A DNA stretch of 58,382 nt from Verrucomicrobiota bacterium. Its GTDB lineage: Bacteria > Chlamydiota > Chlamydiia > Chlamydiales > JAEYWL01. The translations under genes and the position numbers were made by a program. The notes beneath the pieces are model-generated. The model was given only the letters and a program-made list of their open reading frames with translations. It ran no database searches and was not told the DNA's origin. Positions 1 through 8,925 of the stretch are shown here, in pieces; position 1 is the stretch's first letter, and every line of letters starts with the position of its first letter. Location: NCBI GenBank assembly GCA_023428915.1, contig JAEYWL010000022.1, positions 1-58,382 of the forward strand, read 5' to 3'.

Positions 1-215
1 GCACTTGCCAATTGAAACGCTAAGCCCCTCGGCCAAGTCACGACTTGGCTCTTCGGGACTTATCCTTTCACTTGTCAAGTTCGGCAATGTTCAAGCGTGA
101 TTTAGGGGCGCAACTTGGGTTTTAAGCGCCTCACTCAGACTTATGCAACTATCTCTTAAAGTCCATTTGTCCATTCTAATTGCTTGAATAGGGAGGCTGC
201 CGTATACTTTCCTGC

Positions 216-1022
216 ATGAATAAACTTAAATTGTGGAAGCAGCACGCCACGTTCGACGAAGCCGAGCAGCAATGGGAAGAAGGGCGCCGCCTTGCAGAGC
301 AGCAGCAGCCTATAAAAAAGCTTGCAGTACTGCCGGATATGGTAGGCATCACCCCTGATACAGCAAAAGGTTTAAAGTGGAAATCCTTTAAATGGATGCT
401 GGCCAAAGACCATGAAAGAAAAATTCTCAAGGGATTTTTAACCCACCCTTTTAAATATGCTTGGCAATACTTAAAGTCCTTATATAAAAAAAAGCCCTAT
501 ACCCGGTCGGGTGATTTTTTTTATTACAATCTACGCTCTTTAGAGCAGTTGCTGGCATTCGCGAAGCGTGAAGACTCCATTTTGATAGTGGGGTTTTCCT
601 ATTGCCATAAACCATTTGAATGCCCCTCTGGAAGGTTCACAGATGCATGCCAACACAATCTGGATAACCCTGTTTGCCGCCAATGTTTTATCGGTAAAGC
701 CGTGCATGCCTTGCCGGATAATGTAAGAATCCTTTATATCCCCACAGTGCACTATATAGGGGAGAAAATCTTTGAAATTGTGCACGCCAACCCTGGCAAA
801 CAAGTGGTATTCCTGATTACTGCTTGTGAAATGACCTTGGAGATGTTTGGCGACTGGGGCAATATGGTGGGTATTAAAGGGGTAGGAGTGCGCTTAGGCG
901 GGCGCATTTGCAATACCATGAAAGCCTTTGAATTATCTGAAAACGGGATTAAGCCCGGGCTGACAGTTGTGTTGGATGAGACTCAGCAACGTCTTTTACA
1001 ATTTATCAAATTGTTACACTGA
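216..1022 (+). CDS. Conserved hypothetical protein with a five-cysteine cluster (DUF116-like)
   Basis: This is a 268-residue protein with no signal peptide or membrane segment. A cysteine cluster at residues 130-157 (C130, C136, C145, C154, C157, containing FECPSGRF and CRQCFIG) and another Cys at 204 (TACEM) could bind a metal. The layout of a Cys cluster, then VRILYIPTVH, then a hydrophobic strand with TACE recalls the DUF116 family; this rests on memory of the family, not on a search. It converges with trmL, overlapping it tail to tail by 9 bp, and lies next to the conserved trxA-trmL pair, so it is probably a core chlamydial gene. The ATG start has no good ribosome site close by: a GGAGG lies about 20 bases upstream. 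Confidence 0.75.
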   Translation: MNKLKLWKQHATFDEAEQQWEEGRRLAEQQQPIKKLAVLPDMVGITPDTAKGLKWKSFKWMLAKDHERKILKGFLTHPFKYAWQYLKSLYKKKPYTRSGDFFYYNLRSLEQLLAFAKREDSILIVGFSYCHKPFECPSGRFTDACQHNLDNPVCRQCFIGKAVHALPDNVRILYIPTVHYIGEKIFEIVHANPGKQVVFLITACEMTLEMFGDWGNMVGIKGVGVRLGGRICNTMKAFELSENGIKPGLTVVLDETQQRLLQFIKLLH

Positions 1023-1463
1023 AAAATGCTGCTGCCGCCAGGCTTCGTAGACGCCAATGCCAACCGAAACGGCTAAATTTAAGCAGCGGGCTTCAGGACG
1101 CATTGGAATTTTGACAAACTTATCTTCCCAGCGTTGGTGAAAATGCTCAGGCAGGCCTGCTGTCTCGGAACCAAATATCAGCACGCTGCTAGGGGTGTAA
1201 GTGATTTCAGTGTGGTAGCGCCTGGCTTTGCTGGAAAAAAAGATAAAGTCTGCAGGAACCTGTTCCAGATATTCTTCTAAGTTATCCAGAAAATCCAACT
1301 CAACTCCTTCCCAATAGTCCAGGCCGGCACGTTTAAGCCAGCGGTCTTGCGTGCTAAAACCTAAAGGATGCACCATAAGCAGGCTGCAGCCTGTTACAGC
1401 ACAAGTACGTACAATATTGCCAGCATTTTGCGGGATTTGCGGTTGGTAGAGAATAACTTTCAT
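1014..1463 (-). CDS. trmL: tRNA (cytidine/uridine-34-2'-O)-methyltransferase, SpoU family
   Basis: This 149-residue SPOUT methyltransferase has the normal TrmL/YibK length. It would methylate the 2'-O of the wobble nucleotide of tRNA-Leu using S-adenosylmethionine. The three SPOUT motifs are visible: QNAGNIVRTC near residue 12, LIFGSETAGLP in the middle and LNLAVSVGIGVYEAW at the end, which together form the trefoil-knot cofactor site. It lies downstream of trxA on the same strand with a 40-bp gap, the same pairing as spoU next to trxA in Chlamydia trachomatis. I am confident of the family; the exact tRNA target is inferred from length and motif agreement with TrmL. Confidence 0.92.
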   Translation of the reverse strand: MKVILYQPQIPQNAGNIVRTCAVTGCSLLMVHPLGFSTQDRWLKRAGLDYWEGVELDFLDNLEEYLEQVPADFIFFSSKARRYHTEITYTPSSVLIFGSETAGLPEHFHQRWEDKFVKIPMRPEARCLNLAVSVGIGVYEAWRQQHFSV

Positions 1464-1503
1464 TGGTAGATTGCAGGCCTGCGGTCAGACAGGCCGTAGA
1501 TTG

Positions 1504-1830
1504 TTAGCTAACCCAGGGCGCCAGCAGTTTTTTTAAAGATTCAAGGTCTTTTAAGCCGATGATGCGTTTTACCTCTTTGCCTTCCACAAATAAAATAAGT
1601 GTAGGGATTGAAGTCACTTGCAGAGCTGAAGGGGTCTGCTGGTTGCTGTCGATATCGATTTTTGCCACTGTAAGTTTGCCTTGCATCTCTTGCGCCAACT
1701 TGTCAATTACTGGGCTCATTTGACGGCAAGGACCGCACCACTCGGCAAAGAAATCCACTAAAGTTGGCCCTTTGGATATTTCTGCACTAAAGTTATCATC
1801 TTGAAAATTTTTTACAAATTGATTTGCCAT
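1504..1830 (-). CDS. trxA: Thioredoxin
   Basis: This is a 108-residue classical thioredoxin with the active site WCGPC (C32 and C35), the following SPVIDKLAQE helix and the cis-proline loop TSIPTL. It is a cytosolic dithiol-disulfide reductant for ribonucleotide reductase and other partners. In chlamydiae, whose envelope is disulfide cross-linked, thiol redox balance is also thought to matter during differentiation; that link is background knowledge, not something shown here. The start is ATG, with an AGGAG-type site just upstream (complement of tactcctc). It is divergent from trhO across about 190 bp and is followed by trmL. Confidence 0.97.
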   Translation of the reverse strand: MANQFVKNFQDDNFSAEISKGPTLVDFFAEWCGPCRQMSPVIDKLAQEMQGKLTVAKIDIDSNQQTPSALQVTSIPTLILFVEGKEVKRIIGLKDLESLKKLLAPWVS

Positions 1831-2021
1831 TGCTTACTCCTCATTGGTTCTTATGCTATTATCGCAAAATCCCCCTTTTTTTTCCTAGTCAGCAGTTGCG
1901 ATTGCTGAATTCCAAAGACATTGAAATATCTTTCTGACATGCCTAACCTCCTTGCAAATATTATCAATGGTGAGTTTATTGACAAATCTCTATACTTGTC
2001 TCGTGAATTTGGAGAATTTTT

Positions 2022-2957
2022 ATGAGCAAAGGACCTTATACAGTTTTAGCCTATTATAACTTTGTACACCTTCCTGATCCCCATGAAGAAGTGCGGCGGC
2101 ATAAGGAGTTTTGTTCAGCGCGCGATATCACGGCGCGCCTTTACATTTCAGAAGAAGGGATTAATGGTCAAATGTCGGCATCCGCCGCAGCGGCTCAAGA
2201 ATATATGGAATGGATGCAGCAGCACCCCCAATTTTCCGGCACGATCTTTAAATTACACTACCACCATGAACATGCCTTTCCCCGTCTGATCATTAAATAC
2301 CGCAAGCAGTTGGTGGCCTTGGATAGATCGGTCGATATGAATAAAACCGGACAGCGGCTTTCCCCAAAAGAATGGAAGGAGCGGCTCAATCAGGAAGAAG
2401 ATCGCGTGTTAATCGATGTGCGCAATGAGTATGAATGGCGCGTAGGCCATTTCGCTGGAGCTGATCTACCCAAGTGCGACAATTTCCGTGAATTTTGCGA
2501 GTATGCCGAGGGTCTAAAAGAGAAGATTAAACCTGAAACTTCAGTGATGATGTACTGCACCGGAGGGATTCGCTGCGAAGTCTACTCTGCTTACTTAAAA
2601 GAGCTGGGGATTGAAAAAGTGTACCAGTTGGATGGGGGCATTATCAATTACGGCTTGCAAGAAGGCTCAGCTCATTGGCTGGGAAAGCTTTTTGTATTTG
2701 ACGATCGCATGACAGTGCCTATCAGCAAAGAGGAGGCCCCTGTTGTCGGCGAATGCCACCATTGCAAAGCTAAAACCGATCACTACTACAATTGCGCGAA
2801 TATGGACTGCAATTGCCTGTTCCTTTGTTGTTCAGCTTGTTTAGAACAATACCAAGGTTGCTGCCAAACAAGCTGCCAAAAAGCGCCGAGGCTTAGACCG
2901 TATCAGCAGCAAAACCCCCATAAGCCTTTCCGACGAAAAGCCAACTATCGAAATTAA
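2022..2957 (+). CDS. trhO: tRNA uridine(34) hydroxylase (UPF0176, rhodanese domain)
   Basis: This 311-residue protein matches the YceA/TrhO family, which performs oxygen-dependent C5-hydroxylation of wobble uridine, the first step to 5-methoxy- or 5-carboxymethoxy-uridine. An N-terminal acylphosphatase-like region (residues 1-95) precedes a rhodanese domain with the catalytic loop YCTGGIRCE (C179). The C-terminal 60 residues contain many paired cysteines (CHHCKAK, CANMDCNC, CCSAC, CCQTSC), a Cys-rich tail present in several family members that may bind metal. It is a single gene divergent from trxA. Dependence on O2 fits an aerobic host cell and the HemF encoded at the other end of the window. 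Confidence 0.93.
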   Translation: MSKGPYTVLAYYNFVHLPDPHEEVRRHKEFCSARDITARLYISEEGINGQMSASAAAAQEYMEWMQQHPQFSGTIFKLHYHHEHAFPRLIIKYRKQLVALDRSVDMNKTGQRLSPKEWKERLNQEEDRVLIDVRNEYEWRVGHFAGADLPKCDNFREFCEYAEGLKEKIKPETSVMMYCTGGIRCEVYSAYLKELGIEKVYQLDGGIINYGLQEGSAHWLGKLFVFDDRMTVPISKEEAPVVGECHHCKAKTDHYYNCANMDCNCLFLCCSACLEQYQGCCQTSCQKAPRLRPYQQQNPHKPFRRKANYRN

Positions 2958-3080
2958 GGTAAAAGGAACATATTAATTTTTTATTGTTGTTTTCTATTAT
3001 TTATATTATAATAAATTAATTTCTTAAATTATTAATTAAAATTGATTTAAAGTGTCAAAATTAACTTATATTTATAATAG
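2958..3080. other. A/T-rich intergenic spacer
   Basis: This 123-bp stretch between trhO and the next gene is extremely A/T-rich (taatttttta, tattaattaaaa). No convincing promoter could be fixed, because many -10-like words occur. It probably carries the promoter of the unknown gene that follows. Confidence 0.4.
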
Positions 3081-4520
3081 GTGTGTTTTTTGGAGAATGC
3101 AAATAATATTCAATCTAGTTCAGCTTGGGGACAAATAGGGCAGGCTATTAATTCGATAGGAAAGCATGTAGCCACTTTAGGTTCTAATATTGTTAAATTA
3201 CAAAGAGCTATTAATAGCAATCCCTTACAAGCAACAGTCAAAAACATTGTTTTGTTACATGTTTTACAATATACAAATGGCGGAGCGATCCCTAGTCTGC
3301 TATTGGCAGCAGAAATGCCTTCGATGGTAGAGTGCTTGCCAGAACTCTTTCGCCAAATAAAGCTCATTCCTATGAATACGGGCCTTTTAGTTGCAAAAAC
3401 AGTGGCGAATCAATTGTCTAATAAGCAATTGGCCGTAGTTATTCACTATATTTCACATGAACCAGAAGCAGTTTCTGACATTTTGCCCTCAGCAATTAAA
3501 TTCATTCTATATGGTGATAAATTCTCTAATTTTGGGTTGGATGTAATTGAAAAATATCGATTGCTTGCTGAAAAATTGCGCGATAATAAAGATATTTCCA
3601 CATTTGGTAATGCATGCGATATCTTAAGTTTTAGGATAGCGGTGCATTTTTTAGCTAAAAATGGAGCAATCGAATTTCTCTCAACATTTGATAATGGACA
3701 ATTAGCCAATATCTCTTATCTCCCTCAATACCTGGATAAAAGTTATCCTGCTTCAGTAGATAAGGAATTGTTTGGCGTAGAGTCCATAGCGGTGGTTGAT
3801 AGTTTGCAGCTATTAGCTCATTTTTTTGAAGAAATGCCTAGTTCTTGGAAAGAATTTACAACGGACCCTTCTTTGTTAATGCAGTTGAATAATTATATAA
3901 AGAATGGTGGAGAAGAAATCATTGGGCAGCTAATTTATGCTATCCCATTGCTAATTAGGAATTATAATAGGCATGAGATAGGAGAGTCTTTAGAAATATC
4001 TGCTGAAGCTATCAAAAGTATTCTTCAGATAATTCAGAGTTTTTGCTCTGAAGTAGAGGTGGATAATAATAATTTTAAAATTATCAAGAGCTTTCTTGCT
4101 AAAGAGGGGGTAGTTGAGACTTTAATCCAAGTTATCCCTTATCTTATAGAAGGGTTTAATGGATTTGTTCCGAGGCAGCCGGAATTACTTAAAAAAAGCA
4201 TCCAGCTACTCGGCCAGTTATATACGGAAATATCTGTTTATCGACCGCAGTTTAAAGAAGATGCTAAAATTTTCACTAATAAGGAAATTGTCGCTTATTT
4301 GGTAAAAAAAGATTATCTATTGGTTAGAAGAGCTTTTATAGATTCTATTTTTGGGAAAAAAGAAAGTACTTCCCGAATGATGATGGTTACAAAGGTGCCC
4401 TTCAAATATCCTTCATTTACTTTAAGAAATCTTAAAGCAAAAATGTGGCCATCTTCAAGAGAGAAATTACAAGCAAAAATTGATTCTATCAATGACGGTG
4501 TTGAAAAAATACAAACTTAG
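3081..4520 (+). CDS. Unrecognised A/T-rich helical protein
   Basis: This 479-residue protein was not recognised. It has no signal peptide and appears almost entirely alpha-helical, with repeated Leu/Ile-rich helices of about 15-20 residues (for example LLVAKTVANQL and SIQLLGQLYTEI) that could form a HEAT/ARM-like solenoid; that fold is a guess from the helix pattern. The C-terminus is basic. Translation may start at GTG 3081 or, giving a more usual N-terminus (LENANNIQ), at TTG 3090. Base composition is clearly more A/T-rich than trhO and mip, suggesting a lineage-specific gene or effector candidate. A strong bidirectional terminator follows. Confidence 0.65.
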   Translation: MCFLENANNIQSSSAWGQIGQAINSIGKHVATLGSNIVKLQRAINSNPLQATVKNIVLLHVLQYTNGGAIPSLLLAAEMPSMVECLPELFRQIKLIPMNTGLLVAKTVANQLSNKQLAVVIHYISHEPEAVSDILPSAIKFILYGDKFSNFGLDVIEKYRLLAEKLRDNKDISTFGNACDILSFRIAVHFLAKNGAIEFLSTFDNGQLANISYLPQYLDKSYPASVDKELFGVESIAVVDSLQLLAHFFEEMPSSWKEFTTDPSLLMQLNNYIKNGGEEIIGQLIYAIPLLIRNYNRHEIGESLEISAEAIKSILQIIQSFCSEVEVDNNNFKIIKSFLAKEGVVETLIQVIPYLIEGFNGFVPRQPELLKKSIQLLGQLYTEISVYRPQFKEDAKIFTNKEIVAYLVKKDYLLVRRAFIDSIFGKKESTSRMMMVTKVPFKYPSFTLRNLKAKMWPSSREKLQAKIDSINDGVEKIQT

Positions 4521-4559
4521 ACCGTTCTGGAAGAGCGGGTGTTATATTTTTTTTGCAAT

Positions 4560-4600
4560 AAAAAAAGCGGGAGGGGTAAACCCGCCCGCCTTTTTCTTTT
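4560..4600. terminator. Bidirectional Rho-independent terminator
   Basis: A G/C-rich hairpin (gcggg ... cccgc with inner gggt/accc) is flanked by an A-run on the left and a T-run on the right. It can therefore terminate both the + gene ending at 4520 and the - gene mip ending at 4617. Confidence 0.85.
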
Positions 4601-4616
4601 GTCTTAGCTTTTACCG

Positions 4617-5714
4617 CTAGTCTCTTGGGTAACTGCTGCTGCTTGGGGTGCTGCTGCTGCCGCCGAAGGGAGTGTAGGAGTTCCCGCTGAATGGTGTTTG
4701 GGCATTGCTGCTGCCGCTGAACGGAACATTGGTATTGCCGCTGAATGGCGTATAAGGGTGATTATAAGTGCCTTCAGTTCCGCTTGGATTAGTTCCATGC
4801 CCAGTGGGTGCTGGTCTAGGGCGCGCTGGGTAGTTGCGGTTTTGATAGATGTCGTCTTCCATAATCTCATAGTCTTCACGCAATAGCTGCGGGCTGCTTA
4901 CGCGTTCCTGCTCATATTCAGGATTATATTCGAAGTTGTTGTAAGTGATTTCCACTTCTTTGCGCTCTTTTTCTTCTTTAAGTTCTTCCGGCGCTTTATC
5001 GCTTGCCGGGTTGACTTTCAACAATTCGATGTCAAAAATGAGGAGAGAGTTTGGCGGCAGCTCGCCGCTCGTGCCGTAACCGAGGTCAGGGTGGATCACA
5101 AGCTCGCGTTTTTCTCCTTGCTTCATCCCTACAAGGCCTTTGCGGAAACCTGGGACGGTTTGGTCCAAAGTGATGGTGATTGGGCCGGATTGCTCGGAGC
5201 TGCCAAATTCGGTGCCGTCGATAAATTTGCCGCTGTAATTTAGTTCAACTTCAGAGTCCTCTTTTGCAGCCGGGCCATTGCCTTCTTTTAAGATTTTATA
5301 TTCCAGCTTGCCGTTTTCAAGGCTCTTAACACCCTCTTTTTTGGCATTGTCTTCGAGATATTTTTCAGCATCTGCCAGGTTTTTATCGGCCATTACTTTT
5401 AGGTAGTTAGCCTGAACTGAGAGGAGCATTTGCTCGTACTCTTGCTCGTCTAGCGGAGCAGGACGGCCGGCAGCGCCATCTTTGATGCCTTCTACGAGGC
5501 TGTCGATGTCAAATGGCACGCCGATAGCAGGGCTGACTAATGTTTTGCCGAGATAGTTGCCGAATGTCTTTGATAATTTAGCCAAGTCGTCTTTGGAAAG
5601 GGAGCCTTCCTCCTGGCTTAATACTTTTGGGGTTTTTTCTAGACTGATTAGCGGAATTGCTGCTAAAGCGACGGCCACGCCGCATAAAACGAGAAGGGAA
5701 GTTTTTTTCAACAT
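4617..5714 (-). CDS. mip: FKBP-type peptidyl-prolyl isomerase, Mip-like, with low-complexity tail
   Basis: This is an exported macrophage-infectivity-potentiator-type prolyl isomerase. A signal peptide (MLKKTSLLVLCGVAVALAAI) precedes an FKBP N-terminal dimerisation region (about 30-125) and an FKBP catalytic domain (about 140-235: SEVELNYSGKFIDGTEFGSS, VPGFRKGLVGMKQGEKRELV, HPDLGYG, LIFDIELL). The last 125 residues are extra: an acidic linker, a Pro/Arg stretch and several copies of a TPFSGNS-like motif rich in Ser and Gly. I prefer ATG 5714; an in-frame GTG at 5726 adds four residues but forms part of the ribosome-binding site. The order hisS-aspS-mip is conserved in chlamydiae. The stem-loop in its leader may control translation. 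Confidence 0.93.
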   Translation of the reverse strand: MLKKTSLLVLCGVAVALAAIPLISLEKTPKVLSQEEGSLSKDDLAKLSKTFGNYLGKTLVSPAIGVPFDIDSLVEGIKDGAAGRPAPLDEQEYEQMLLSVQANYLKVMADKNLADAEKYLEDNAKKEGVKSLENGKLEYKILKEGNGPAAKEDSEVELNYSGKFIDGTEFGSSEQSGPITITLDQTVPGFRKGLVGMKQGEKRELVIHPDLGYGTSGELPPNSLLIFDIELLKVNPASDKAPEELKEEKERKEVEITYNNFEYNPEYEQERVSSPQLLREDYEIMEDDIYQNRNYPARPRPAPTGHGTNPSGTEGTYNHPYTPFSGNTNVPFSGSSNAQTPFSGNSYTPFGGSSSTPSSSSYPRD

Positions 5715-5720
5715 AAGAAA

Positions 5721-5761
5721 GCTCACCTCAAAATAGTTTTATCTAGTATTTTGAGGCGAGC
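5721..5761 (-). promoter_or_regulatory. Stem-loop covering the mip ribosome-binding site
   Basis: A 15-bp stem (5721-5735 with 5747-5761, 14 of 15 pairs matching) with an 11-base loop lies between the aspS stop and the mip start. On the minus strand the 3' arm contains GAGGTGAG, the only good Shine-Dalgarno site for mip, so folding would hide it. No U-run follows, so it is not a standard terminator. It may be a translational switch or a processing site. Confidence 0.55.
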
Positions 5762-5772
5762 TGCTATTTAAG

Positions 5773-7569
5773 TCAAACAGGAGTTTTGATCCCTTCCCGT
5801 TTTTGCACAGAGATTTTCAGGTCTTGCAGTTGTGCTGGAGCAACATCTGAAGGACATTGCATCATTAGATCGCTGGCTTTCTGTGTTTTAGGGAAAGCGA
5901 TGACGTCGCGGATGTTGTCTGTCTGGGTTAAGATCATAACTAGACGGTCAAAACCGAGGGCTGCCCCTAAATGAGGCGGCGTGCCATAGCTTAAGGCTTC
6001 GATAAAGAAGCCAAACTTCTCTTTTAACTCTTCAGGAGTTAATTTCAGCACGGTGAAGACTTTATGCTGCAAATCGCTGTCATGAATCCTTTGCGAACCG
6101 GATGCCATTTCATAACCATTCAGCACCAGGTCATAGCTTGATGAGCGTACTTTGAGCGGTTCTGTATCCATTAATGGAATATCTTCAAAGAGAGGGGAAG
6201 TAAACGGATGGTGTTCACTCTCAAGCCTCTTTTCTTCAGCATTCCATGTGTATAGTGGGAAGTCTGTCACCCATAGCAATTCATAGCTGCCGGGTTTAAT
6301 TAGATCGCGGTCTCTGGCCAGTTTGCGGCGCAAATGGTCGAGGGCTTGGTTAGTGCGCTCTTTTTGGTCTGCGATCATAAAAATAAGGTCGCCTGGCTGG
6401 GCATCCAAACGCTCTTTTAACTCTTGTTGCAGGGCATCATCAAAGAATTTGGTGATGCTGGAGCTTAGGGCGCCGTCTTCCTGCACTTTCATCCAGGCCA
6501 ATCCCCTAATGCCTAGGCGGCCTACAAACTCGGTGTAGCCATCGATCATTTTTCTGGAGATGTCCTCGCCGCCTTTCACGCATATTCCTTTGACGATGCC
6601 GTCAGCTTTGAGCTGGTCCTGGAAAACTGTAAAGCTGCTGCGCCGGGCGATGTCATCGAGACGCACGAGCTTCATGCCAAAGCGCAAATCGGGCTTATCG
6701 CAGCCGTAGTGTTCCATGCAATAGTCATAGCTTAAACGCTGGAATTGCTTAGGCAGTTCCACGCCGATGCAGCTTTTGAAAAGGTCGCATACCAACCCTT
6801 CGATAAGCGGAAATAGATCATCAACTGTGCCAAAACTCATTTCCAGGTCGATCTGGGTAAATTCCGGCTGGCGATCGGCGCGCAGGTCTTCATCGCGGAA
6901 ACACTGGGCGATTTGGAAGTAGCGGTCCATGCCGCCGACCATTAACAGCTGTTTAAAGATCTGCGGCGATTGGGGTAAAGCATAGAATTGGCCAGGGTAT
7001 ACACGGGAGGGAACTAGGTAGTCGCGGGCACCTTCCGGAGTGGATTTTGCCAAAATCGGAGTGGAAATTTCAGTGAATCCCTGCGCATCCAGGTATTTTC
7101 GTACAGCCAGCATAGCTTTGTGGCGCATGATCAGCTTATCGGCAATGTCGCCGCGGCGCATATCTAAATAGCGGTATTCTAAGCGCAGCTCTTCATTTAC
7201 TGAGATTTGCTCGTCGCTAATGGAAAATGGAGGTGTTTTGGCCCGCGACAGGATCCCCATTTCTTCAATGGCCACTTCAACTTCACCGGTTGCGAGTTTA
7301 CTGTTGGCCATCCCTTCAGCCCTAGGGATGACTATCCCATGTACGGCAATTACCCATTCCAGGCGCAGTTTTTCTGCTTCTTTATGGGCTTCCGGATTTT
7401 TTACAGGGTCAAAAACAAGCTGTGTGAGGCCGAAGCGGTCGCGCAAGTCTATAAAGATCAGGCCGCCATGGTCCCTGCGTCTGTGGACCCAGCCGGATAG
7501 TTTTACCTTAGCACCGATATCCTCTTTTCGCAATTGCCCGCAAGTATGGGTGCGGCGGAAGTCAAACAT
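5773..7569 (-). CDS. aspS: Aspartyl-tRNA synthetase
   Basis: This 598-residue class II synthetase has the usual bacterial length, including the inserted GAD domain. It charges tRNA-Asp; in chlamydiae the enzyme is thought to be non-discriminating and to work with the amidotransferase GatCAB on tRNA-Asn (background knowledge). The N-terminal OB-fold anticodon domain (VKLSGWVHRRRDHGGLIFID), the class II motif 2 region (FRDEDLRADRQPEFTQID) and motif 3 (ALGFDRLVM) are visible. The start at ATG 7569 fits the family N-terminus MFDFRRTHTCG. It lies between hisS and mip on one strand, with 8 bp to hisS, so the three are probably co-transcribed. Confidence 0.97.
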   Translation of the reverse strand: MFDFRRTHTCGQLRKEDIGAKVKLSGWVHRRRDHGGLIFIDLRDRFGLTQLVFDPVKNPEAHKEAEKLRLEWVIAVHGIVIPRAEGMANSKLATGEVEVAIEEMGILSRAKTPPFSISDEQISVNEELRLEYRYLDMRRGDIADKLIMRHKAMLAVRKYLDAQGFTEISTPILAKSTPEGARDYLVPSRVYPGQFYALPQSPQIFKQLLMVGGMDRYFQIAQCFRDEDLRADRQPEFTQIDLEMSFGTVDDLFPLIEGLVCDLFKSCIGVELPKQFQRLSYDYCMEHYGCDKPDLRFGMKLVRLDDIARRSSFTVFQDQLKADGIVKGICVKGGEDISRKMIDGYTEFVGRLGIRGLAWMKVQEDGALSSSITKFFDDALQQELKERLDAQPGDLIFMIADQKERTNQALDHLRRKLARDRDLIKPGSYELLWVTDFPLYTWNAEEKRLESEHHPFTSPLFEDIPLMDTEPLKVRSSSYDLVLNGYEMASGSQRIHDSDLQHKVFTVLKLTPEELKEKFGFFIEALSYGTPPHLGAALGFDRLVMILTQTDNIRDVIAFPKTQKASDLMMQCPSDVAPAQLQDLKISVQKREGIKTPV

Positions 7570-7577
7570 AAATACTC

Positions 7578-8858
7578 CTAAGAACTGCCTTCTGTAAAAA
7601 ATTCGATAATGTTTTTTAAGGGCACAGGAATTTTGCTGCCTGTAGCCATTTCTTTAATTTCAACTTGTCCTCGCTGGATTTCGTTTTCGCCAATGACAAC
7701 TACATACTCTGCCCCTAATTGGTTGGCGTGCTGCATGACTTTGGCTAATTTGCGCTGGCTGAAATCCATTTGCGAGGGGATTCCTTTGCGGCGCAACTGG
7801 TGCAATAGCTGGAAGCAAGGTTCCTTGGCAGGTTCGCCTAGGGGGATAATGTAAAGTTTTGCACCCGGCGCTTTGGGTATATAAGCGTCCTGCTTTAGCA
7901 TAGTCTGGATAATCCTTTCGATGCCTGTGCCAAATCCCATAGCGGGTAAATCAGGCCCGTCCATAAGTTTAAGCAAGCCGTCGTAGCGTCCGCCGCCGCC
8001 GATGCTGTTTTGGGCGCCTAGGTCCCCGGCAACCACTTCAAATACAGTGTTGTTGTAGTAGTCTAAGCCGCGCACTAAGCGTGGATTAATTTCAAAAGGA
8101 ATGTGCAAGCTGTGCAGCAGTTTTTTGACCTGTTCAAAGTGGCCGCGGCTGCTATCGTTTAAGAAATCCAAAATGGAAGGAGCGCCTTTGGAAAGCTCCT
8201 GGTCTTTAGGGTCTTTTGAATCCAAAATGCGCAACGGATTAGCCTCGAAACGGTTTTGGCTATCTTTCGAGAGTTCGTCAAAATGTGGCCTAAGAAAGTC
8301 CTGCAATGCGGCACGAAAGGCGGTGCGCGACGCGGCATCTGCGATTGAATTGACGTATACTTTTAGGTTTTGCAGCCCCAGACGTGCGTAAAGAGTATAA
8401 AGCATGTCAATTACTTCCGCGTCCTGTTCAGGAGCATTATTGCCAATTGCTTCTACGCCAAACTGATGGTGCTGCCGGTAGCGGCCTGCTTGCGGGCGGT
8501 CATAGCGGAACATGGGCCCGATATAATACAGTTTGTGCACCTGGCCTTGATTGGGCAGCTGGTTTTCTATAAAAGCGCGCATGGCCGAGGCCGTGCCTTC
8601 AGGGCGCAGCGACATCAGCCTTCCGCCTTTATCTTCAAAAAGGTACATCTCCTTTGAGACGATATCGCTGGTTTCGCCTACACCGCGCTGCCATAATTCG
8701 GCGCGTTCAAAAATAGGAGTGCGCATTTCAGAAAAGCCATATTCGCGCGCGATGGCGTGGATCTTGCCTTCTACATATTGCCAAATATAGGAGCTGCGCC
8801 AAGATTCTGGGGCTTCGGGAACGATATCAAAAACGCCGGGAGGATTAGTAAATTTCAT
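7578..8858 (-). CDS. hisS: Histidyl-tRNA synthetase
   Basis: This 426-residue class II synthetase charges tRNA-His. Family motifs are clear: RPEGTASAMRA (motif 1/2 region), MFRYDRPQAGRYRQHHQFG (motif 2), the HisA signature LVRGLDYY, GGRYDGL and a C-terminal anticodon-binding domain (about 325-420). It is first in the hisS-aspS-mip cluster. A 67-bp gap separates it from the upstream YqgE gene on the same strand. In Chlamydia trachomatis the upstream neighbour is uhpC; here it is the YqgE gene, so synteny ends at this point. Confidence 0.97.
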   Translation of the reverse strand: MKFTNPPGVFDIVPEAPESWRSSYIWQYVEGKIHAIAREYGFSEMRTPIFERAELWQRGVGETSDIVSKEMYLFEDKGGRLMSLRPEGTASAMRAFIENQLPNQGQVHKLYYIGPMFRYDRPQAGRYRQHHQFGVEAIGNNAPEQDAEVIDMLYTLYARLGLQNLKVYVNSIADAASRTAFRAALQDFLRPHFDELSKDSQNRFEANPLRILDSKDPKDQELSKGAPSILDFLNDSSRGHFEQVKKLLHSLHIPFEINPRLVRGLDYYNNTVFEVVAGDLGAQNSIGGGGRYDGLLKLMDGPDLPAMGFGTGIERIIQTMLKQDAYIPKAPGAKLYIIPLGEPAKEPCFQLLHQLRRKGIPSQMDFSQRKLAKVMQHANQLGAEYVVVIGENEIQRGQVEIKEMATGSKIPVPLKNIIEFFTEGSS

Positions 8859-8925
8859 AAGGGATCCTTAAAGTTGCAGATCAATTATATAGCAGCGGAG
8901 ATAAACGGGGAAGGACCTAATTGCC

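Noticed and set aside
1..215. Hairpin gccaagt/acttggc at 32-49 as an RNA gene
   Set aside because: It is a single short stem with no promoter, no tRNA-like arms and no recognised family; nothing firm can be said of this end of the window.
1979..1996. ttgaca (1979) and tatact (1991) as the trhO promoter
   Set aside because: They are separated by only 6 bases instead of about 17, so they cannot form a sigma-70-type pair.
7207..7597. Plus-strand frames of 97 and 125 residues opposite aspS
   Set aside because: They are antisense to strongly conserved synthetase sequence and show no protein-like features of their own.
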